The translations under genes and the position numbers were made by a program. A stretch of DNA of 10,357 bases from Acidobacteriaceae bacterium. GTDB taxonomy: Bacteria; Acidobacteriota; Terriglobia; Terriglobales; Acidobacteriaceae. Shown piece by piece: positions 5,660 through 10,357 of the stretch (within the stretch, counting starts at the first letter, position 1; each line of letters starts with the position of its first letter). The DNA is taken from NCBI GenBank assembly GCA_003140785.1, contig PLKY01000241.1, forward strand, positions 10,288 to 20,644, in the 5' to 3' direction. The notes under the pieces are model-generated. The model did not search any database, was not told the DNA's origin, and was given only the letters and a program-made list of their open reading frames with translations.

Positions 5660-6193
5660 ATCTCTAATCCCAAGTTTAAGCCGATCCAGCCGTTCGGAGC
5701 ACACCACAAGAAGCTCCGGACGGCTTTTTCCTGTGAATCCGAAGAGCTCACCCGCTATATCAAGGAGCAGGCCACACAAGACATTGCTCGGCGAGCCTGC
5801 ATCGTTTACGTGCTCATGTCGGACGACGGTCGGCTGGTAGGCTATTACACCCTCACTCAGGACAGCATTGACGCCGAAGACATTCCGACGGAATTGATTA
5901 GGCAATTGAATCTGCCGCGATACGATCGGATCGGAGCCACGCTCCTTGGCAGACTTGCCCGCGATTTGACCTGCAAAGGGCAGGGCCTAGGGGAACTGCT
6001 CCTGCTAGATGCCCTAAAACGGGCTCTCGCGATGAGCCGGGATATTGCCTCGGCCGCGGTCGTGGTGGATGCCAAAGACAATAAGGCGCACAACTTCTAT
6101 CAGGACTTTGGGTTCATTTCGTTTCCCAACTCGAAGAAACGGCTGTTCCTGCCTATGGTGACGATCGAACGGTTGTTTCCTCCAGCCTCATAG
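5660..6193 (+). CDS. tacT: GNAT acetyltransferase toxin (TacT-like) with apparent ATC start
   Basis: Toxins of this family acetylate aminoacyl-tRNAs and so block translation. From 5660 the frame gives 177 aa, the normal length: SNPKFKPIQPFGAHHKKLRT, a helix with CESEELTRYIKEQA, strand GRLVGYYTL, the acetyl-CoA loop KGQGLGE (residues 106-112) and HNFYQDFGF with the expected catalytic Tyr147. The full N-terminal core is coded, but no ATG, GTG or TTG exists between the antitoxin stop (5654-5656) and GTG 5810. GGGAGG (5648-5653) stands 6 bases before ATC 5660, exactly where a start is expected. Either AUC is used as a weak start, or an ATG has mutated (ATG to ATC). A start at GTG 5810 or ATG 5816 would remove about 50 residues of the fold. 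The rest of the frame is intact, which argues against long decay. Confidence 0.82.
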   Translation: MSNPKFKPIQPFGAHHKKLRTAFSCESEELTRYIKEQATQDIARRACIVYVLMSDDGRLVGYYTLTQDSIDAEDIPTELIRQLNLPRYDRIGATLLGRLARDLTCKGQGLGELLLLDALKRALAMSRDIASAAVVVDAKDNKAHNFYQDFGFISFPNSKKRLFLPMVTIERLFPPAS

Positions 6194-6194
6194 A

Positions 6195-6410
6195 ACACCG
6201 AATAGTTTCAGCTCGACTGCACCGGTTCCGGACATCGTAAAGTCCGGCGGAGCGTTGTACATCGGCATGACCGAAGATGCGCGCGATGCGAATCATTTCG
6301 AGGACAGGGACAGCTCTCGTAGTAATCACCGGCTCCTAGACAGAGTGCAAGTAGAGCCATCTTTCTTCGACAGGGCGCGCTGGCGATGGGCAAGCACGGC
6401 GAAAGTTTGA
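6195..6410 (+). pseudogene. Possible fragment of a GIY-YIG-like protein
   Basis: An open stretch ending at TGA 6408-6410 reads KSGGALYIGMTEDARDANHF, then EDRDSSRSNHRLLDRV (about 6240-6330). The LYIGMTxDxRxRxxHF...SSRS pattern recalls GIY-YIG-type proteins. Only one strand-turn-helix unit is present, there is no Shine-Dalgarno site, and the part after about 6330 looks non-homologous. ATG 6267 is the only internal start and would cut the motif. I treat it as a relic lying between the toxin and the tail end of the SWIM gene. The similarity is judged by eye and could be chance. Confidence 0.28.
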
Positions 6411-6420
6411 CCGCAACCCA

Positions 6421-7473
6421 TCAAACAGCGCCAGCCGGGCGCGTGAATTTGCTGCGTGCGGATTGCGCCGGTTTAGCTTTTGCATTCTTCTTTGCGGACG
6501 ACGGAGAAAGTGGACTCCGGTTGCCGTTCTGGGGCAGCCGTTTCTGCCGAACGGCCTCCCACCGCTTTCTTTGCGCCTCAGCGATTTGCTTCCGCTCCTG
6601 AGAAGTGAGCGCTCTGCGTCTTGCATTAGCGGATCTCCCGGACGCCAGGGCCGCGCTGTCTTGCGCCTTCCGAGTGCGATTCACCTTCTTTTCTTCAGGC
6701 GCAAGAGGCCTTCCATCGCGCTTCGGTTCGGCGTGCTGAACTGAAGCGGAGACGGCAATCGCGCCGTCCGTGTCCAATTCGATGCCGAACACATCCGCCA
6801 ATTGGTCATTTCCGATTGTCTTTCTACTTCTGGTTTTCAGGCTCGCGGCAGGACGGCCAGCCTGTTCGATCAGATCCACGTGATCCACCTGCCGTAACCT
6901 GAACAGCAGTGCGGGATCTTGATCGAGACGACTGGCCACTCCGTACAAGGTGGCGGCGACATGCTTGCACATGCCCGCCCAGTCAGGGCAGGAGCAGGAC
7001 ATCTCGATCTCGGCGGGCGCCGGGAAGAGACCGTTTTCGCGATTTGTCACGATCTCCATAACATTCTTTGAGAGCCTGCCATGCAAAAGCTCTACGACAG
7101 AGCCGATCTGCGCGCTGCATTGTTGTTTGATAGCTTTCCATCTCGGCGTAGCCAGTGGCCGGATGGAGATGGCAATGCGATACAGGTGTGAGCCGCTCAC
7201 CAGGGAGGTTACTTTCCCCGGCTCGATTTGCAGATTGATGACTGAGCCGTTGCGTACATATGTCCGTCCCCGCGGCAGCCGGTTGCTGAAATCGCTGTAC
7301 GATTCCAGGTTTTCGCACCAGGCTTTGCCCCAGAACGTGGTGGCGATCGCGCGGCCGGAGACCGTCACCGGCGATAGCTGCGTACCTTTCCCGGCCAGTC
7401 GCCGCGCCTCGCGCAAAGCATTGGCCCGTCGCCTGACCACCGGAATGTACGGTCCGTAATAACCCCAATCCAT
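6421..7473 (-). CDS. SWIM zinc-finger protein
   Basis: A protein of 350 aa with one SWIM zinc finger, MSCSCPDWAGMCKH (Cys160, Cys162, Cys169, His171: CxCx6CxH), followed by the usual VAATLYGVASRLDQDPALLFRLR. The N-terminus (MDWGYYGPYIPVVRRRANAL, then RLAGKG, FWGKAWCENLESYSDFSNRLPRGRTYVRNG) is the typical lead-in of bacterial stand-alone SWIM proteins. The last ~110 residues are low-complexity and rich in Arg, Lys and Ala, probably a disordered nucleic-acid-binding tail. I chose ATG 7473 because conserved sequence begins there and GAGGG lies a few bases upstream; the longer frame to 7719 runs antisense through the YkgJ gene. SWIM domains bind DNA or protein and often act with SNF2 helicases, and an SNF2 gene lies on the same strand just upstream. 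The exact role is unknown. Confidence 0.87.
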   Translation of the reverse strand: MDWGYYGPYIPVVRRRANALREARRLAGKGTQLSPVTVSGRAIATTFWGKAWCENLESYSDFSNRLPRGRTYVRNGSVINLQIEPGKVTSLVSGSHLYRIAISIRPLATPRWKAIKQQCSAQIGSVVELLHGRLSKNVMEIVTNRENGLFPAPAEIEMSCSCPDWAGMCKHVAATLYGVASRLDQDPALLFRLRQVDHVDLIEQAGRPAASLKTRSRKTIGNDQLADVFGIELDTDGAIAVSASVQHAEPKRDGRPLAPEEKKVNRTRKAQDSAALASGRSANARRRALTSQERKQIAEAQRKRWEAVRQKRLPQNGNRSPLSPSSAKKNAKAKPAQSARSKFTRPAGAV

Positions 7474-7580
7474 GAAGCCCTCGCTTGAAAGTTCACACAC
7501 ACCATAGCACGCGCACGTATGGGGAAAACGCGGCCGAAAATCGACCGGCTTGCATTCCGGCGTGCCAGACACCATCCTCA

Positions 7581-8111
7581 ATGTGTATGGCTCCCGATCT
7601 TGTTCAGATTCGCGCGCTAGCAAAAGAAAAGGAAGACGAGAACTGGAGATTCCGCCGGTTTGTGAAATCCGAGTGCGACCTCGATCCTGACGGCATGGAC
7701 CGGCAGGTCTTTGAAACAACCAGGCGCGTTTGGGCCCACATCGATTGCACTGCCTGCGCGAATTGTTGCCGTGAAGTCAGGCCCACGTTCAGCGAAGAGG
7801 AAGTGAGCCGGTTAGCCATCCGCCTGGGAATGTCGCAGCAACAGTTCATCGATGATTATCTGCAGCCGATCGAAGACGAAACAAACCCATGGGAAACGCG
7901 CACTACTCCCTGCCCGTTTTTGAGAGACAGCCGGTGCAGTGTTTATGAAGACCGCCCTGCCGATTGCAGAGGGTATCCGTATTTATACGAACCGGAATTC
8001 GCATTTCGCACCATGGCCATGATCGAGAGAACATCCACCTGCCTGATCGTCTATGAAGTCATCGAAGAGTTGAAACAATTGTGGGGATTCGCGCGCCGGA
8101 GGCGGCCATAG
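7581..8111 (+). CDS. YkgJ-family CxxCxxCC metal-binding protein
   Basis: A protein of 176 aa of the zinc/iron-chelating YkgJ family. The signature CTACANCC (Cys56, Cys59, Cys62, Cys63) is followed by FSEEEVSRLAIRLGMS and by a second cysteine set in CPFLRDSRCSVYEDRPADCRGYP (Cys111, Cys119, Cys129). Together these fit a bound metal or Fe-S cluster. The biochemical role of the family is poorly known. The start is uncertain: ATG 7581 and ATG 7587 (MAPDLVQIRALAKEKEDENW) are both plausible and neither has a clear Shine-Dalgarno site; a TTG at 7485 would add 32 unconserved residues. The gene is divergent from the SWIM gene (107 bases between starts) and its stop is 9 bases from the end of the convergent SNF2 gene. 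Confidence 0.86.
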   Translation: MCMAPDLVQIRALAKEKEDENWRFRRFVKSECDLDPDGMDRQVFETTRRVWAHIDCTACANCCREVRPTFSEEEVSRLAIRLGMSQQQFIDDYLQPIEDETNPWETRTTPCPFLRDSRCSVYEDRPADCRGYPYLYEPEFAFRTMAMIERTSTCLIVYEVIEELKQLWGFARRRRP

Positions 8112-8120
8112 CGCGTAATG

Positions 8121-10357
8121 TTACTTTTCCATTGCCTTCCCAATGTCCAGCGCCACAAAACGCAACAATTCGTCGTTGCTCATCTCGGTGAGCAGCGCGT
8201 CTCCTGCACCGTCCAGAAGATCGCGCGCCAGCCCGGTCTTCTGGGCGATCAACTCGTCGATCTTATCCTCCACCGTTCCGCGGCAGATGAATTTGTGAAC
8301 AAGTACGTTGTGCTTCTGACCGATACGGAAGGCGCGGTCCGTGGCCTGGTTCTCGACGGCGGGGTTCCACCAGCGGTCAAAGTGAATCACGTGCGATGCA
8401 GCGGTCAGGTTCAAGCCCGTTCCGCCGGCCTTGAGAGACAAGACGAAAAAGGGCGGCCCATCGTCGCGCTGAAAAGATTCCACCTGTTCGCGCCGCCTGG
8501 CAACAGCCGTTTCTCCGTGCAAAACCAGCCCCGGACGCCCGAATACGCGGGCGAGAAATTCGGCGAGAGGCGAAGTGATTGTCCGGAATTGCGTGAAGAT
8601 CAGGACCTTCTCCTGGCGTTCCGCAAGCTCCTCGCATATTTCCTTCAGTCGGACGAATTTGCCGCTATGCTCCGCTTCGTAACGGTTGTCTCCGGTCCAT
8701 TGAGAAGGATGATTGCAGATCTGTTTCAGGCGCATCAGAAAAGCGAGCACGATCCCGCGACGTTGGATCCCGTCGGCCCGCTGAATGGCTGCTGCCAATT
8801 CTAGTACCGCCTGTTCGTAAAGGGCGGCCTGCTGCCGGCTTAATCCACAAAAGGCGTTCACCTCGGTCTTCTCCGGGAGGTCGGCGATAACGCGCTTGTC
8901 GGTCTTCAGACGGCGCAGCATGTAGGGCTGGACCAGCGCGCGAAGAGCACGGTACGGATTCGACCCACCGGTCGTGACCGCCTCCAGTTGCTTTGCGAAG
9001 CGGACAAATGCCTGGGCGCCGCCCAGCAGACCTGGGTTGAGGAAGTCGAAGATCGACCATAGATCGGAGAGTCGGTTCTCGACCGGAGTACCTGTCAGGG
9101 CGATACGTCCCTGGGCACGGAGTTCCTTCACCGCTCTGCTTTGGCGTGTTCCGGAATTGCGAATCGCCTGCGCCTCGTCAAGGATGACCAGTCGCCATTC
9201 GCGCTGGCGCAGCCACTCGAGCCGGGTCAACATCGTGTAGGTGGTGATGACCAGGTCGCGTCCACCCACTGCATCTCCGGCTTCAAGCACTCCCTCAGAT
9301 GGATGCGCGATGAGCAGAGATAACGACGGCGAAAAGCGCTCGATCTCGGCTTTCCAATTAGCGATGAGAGTGGCCGGAACCACCAGGAGGCTGGGGCAGT
9401 TGATTGCTTCCGCTTGCAGATGCAGAAGCAGGGCGATCACCTGGACAGTCTTGCCAAGCCCCATATCGTCGGCGAGGCACCCGCCAAATCCCAGCCTGGT
9501 AACAAACCGCATCCAGTGGACGCCGACCTTCTGGTACGGTCGCAGTTCTCCGTGCAGGCCAGGCGGAACGGCGTCGCGCCCAGCCTGCGGCTCGTGCAGT
9601 TCGCGGAGGAGCACCTCCAAATCCCTCCCGGCGGAGATTCCTGCCCACTCGCGTGCCGCCTCGGCCTGTTCAGAAGCCGTGTCCGTCCCCGGTCTGATGC
9701 CGGCGAGCAGGCGCATTCCATCAAAGAACGAAAGGCCGCCATCCCGCAACTGCCGCTCCACCTGCTTCCAGTGCTTCAGAGCCTCGCCCAGCTTATCGCG
9801 ATCCACCTCCACCCACTTGCCACGGAGAAGAACCAGCCCGTCGGAAGAACCAAAAATCTGCTGCAGCTCGCTCTCATCAAGCGGTTCGCCGTCCAGAACC
9901 ATCTGCACTGAAAAATCGAGCAAAGCAGTCGCGCCGAGTTTTCCTGTTGCGTGCTCCCCGACTTTTACGCTTACATTGGGCCGTGGAGGACGCGCCGCCT
10001 TCCACCAGTCGGGCACGCGGACAATGAGGCCGCTTGCCTCTAGGCCGGGGATGCCTTGCAGAAACTGATAGGCTTCTTTGGGCGTCCAGGCAAGAGGTTG
10101 ATAGATCTCGCCTGAATCGGCGAGCTCTTTCACCCAGGTAATCGATTCGCACGCGCGTTGGATCGGCTCAAGTAGGGTTAACAGAGCCGGACGGTTCCTG
10201 GCGCCAGCGTACTCCTGGAGAGCACGGCCCAAAGGCAAATTCTGCGCCTTGCCCTGGGCGGATAACCGCGTCACATAGGTGGCGAGAAACGCAAAGGGAT
10301 AGTCCGGGTCGCGCTTGTTCTCGGCCAGGTGGAACGTAAGAACGAAGCCGCAGGCGC
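8121..10357 (-). CDS. SNF2-family DEAD/DEAH-box helicase, C-terminal ~745 residues (N-terminus beyond right edge)
   Basis: A superfamily 2 ATPase of the Swi2/Snf2 type that would move along or remodel DNA-protein complexes. In order: an N-terminal region read to the window edge (CGFVLTFHLAENKRDPDYPF, continuing into TRLSAQGKAQ), so the gene is open and truncated by the window; a bacterial SNF2-associated segment (DGLVLLRGKWVEVDRDKL); Walker A CLADDMGLGKTVQVIALLL (about 9440-9490); the Walker B/DEAH-type box VILDEAQAIRN (about 9165-9185); ALTGTPVENRLSDLWSIFDF (motif III); and the helicase C domain with LVLHGETAVARRREQVESF, LSLKAGGTGLNLTAASHVIHFD and WWNPAVENQATDRAFRIGQK (motifs V-VI). All key ATPase residues are present. 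GTG 10274 is not the start, because coding continues upstream. It stands on the same strand as the SWIM protein gene, and the two may act as partners. Confidence 0.94.
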   Translation of the reverse strand, partial: ACGFVLTFHLAENKRDPDYPFAFLATYVTRLSAQGKAQNLPLGRALQEYAGARNRPALLTLLEPIQRACESITWVKELADSGEIYQPLAWTPKEAYQFLQGIPGLEASGLIVRVPDWWKAARPPRPNVSVKVGEHATGKLGATALLDFSVQMVLDGEPLDESELQQIFGSSDGLVLLRGKWVEVDRDKLGEALKHWKQVERQLRDGGLSFFDGMRLLAGIRPGTDTASEQAEAAREWAGISAGRDLEVLLRELHEPQAGRDAVPPGLHGELRPYQKVGVHWMRFVTRLGFGGCLADDMGLGKTVQVIALLLHLQAEAINCPSLLVVPATLIANWKAEIERFSPSLSLLIAHPSEGVLEAGDAVGGRDLVITTYTMLTRLEWLRQREWRLVILDEAQAIRNSGTRQSRAVKELRAQGRIALTGTPVENRLSDLWSIFDFLNPGLLGGAQAFVRFAKQLEAVTTGGSNPYRALRALVQPYMLRRLKTDKRVIADLPEKTEVNAFCGLSRQQAALYEQAVLELAAAIQRADGIQRRGIVLAFLMRLKQICNHPSQWTGDNRYEAEHSGKFVRLKEICEELAERQEKVLIFTQFRTITSPLAEFLARVFGRPGLVLHGETAVARRREQVESFQRDDGPPFFVLSLKAGGTGLNLTAASHVIHFDRWWNPAVENQATDRAFRIGQKHNVLVHKFICRGTVEDKIDELIAQKTGLARDLLDGAGDALLTEMSNDELLRFVALDIGKAMEK

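Noticed and set aside
7474..7719. 82-residue N-terminal extension of the SWIM protein
   Set aside because: It runs antisense through the start of the YkgJ gene and has no family resemblance; MDWGYYGPYIP at 7473 is the expected beginning.
8118..8804. Plus-strand 228-residue open frame
   Set aside because: It is the antisense shadow of the SNF2 helicase C-terminal domain, whose motifs VI, V and IV are read on the minus strand.
1..10357. CRISPR array, insertion sequence or rRNA
   Set aside because: No regularly spaced repeats, transposase motifs or rRNA-like segments were seen on either strand.

Overview
The window looks like part of a bacterial chromosome of moderately high GC, with good Shine-Dalgarno sites and a tRNA that encodes its own CCA. 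An Acidobacteriota-type soil bacterium (Solibacter/Bryobacter-like) is a guess from gene content; no marker gene here fixes the taxon.

Layout. (1) Bases 1-180 hold the C-terminal end of a short-chain dehydrogenase/reductase. Its usual ending can be restored by adding one base near position 70, which suggests a frameshift in the last codons. (2) Bases 181-471 are a leader with a good sigma70-type promoter candidate (236-263) and a small inverted repeat (333-351). (3) Bases 472-4542 are a tight four-gene operon for a complete group 3b cytosolic [NiFe] hydrogenase in the order beta (Fe-S), gamma (FAD/NAD(P)), delta (hydrogenase small subunit), alpha (NiFe large subunit). The genes overlap by 1-4 bases. 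No hyp maturation genes or maturation protease are present. (4) Bases 4561-4812 encode a lone XRE-type helix-turn-helix protein, followed by a stem-loop. (5) Bases 5033-5076 are the 3' half of a tRNA-Glu(UUC) gene on the minus strand, cut at the anticodon loop. This is the scar expected where a tyrosine-recombinase element integrated. A possible relic of an integrase 3' end lies just inside it (5101-5247). (6) Bases 5296-6193 are a TacA/TacT (DUF1778/GNAT) toxin-antitoxin pair. A perfect 11-bp-arm palindrome fills the spacer between the -35 and -10 boxes. The toxin reading frame has no ATG/GTG/TTG at its expected start; an ATC sits at the right distance from a strong Shine-Dalgarno site. (7) Bases 6195-6410 contain a possible GIY-YIG-like fragment. 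(8) Bases 6421-10357 hold a SWIM zinc-finger protein (minus), a YkgJ-type CxxCxxCC protein (plus) and a large SNF2-family helicase (minus, running off the right edge).

How the genes work together. The four hydrogenase subunits form one enzyme: H2 is split or formed at the NiFe site in alpha, electrons pass through the Fe-S clusters of delta and beta, and the flavin of gamma exchanges them with NAD(P)H. The toxin-antitoxin pair fits an accessory element entering at the tRNA-Glu scar, with the element side to the right. The SWIM and SNF2 proteins probably work together on DNA or nucleoprotein, by analogy with bacteria where the two genes are neighbours. The window shows no wholly new system. 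Its most unusual points are the AUC-start toxin, the tRNA anticodon-loop scar and the frameshifted SDR end.
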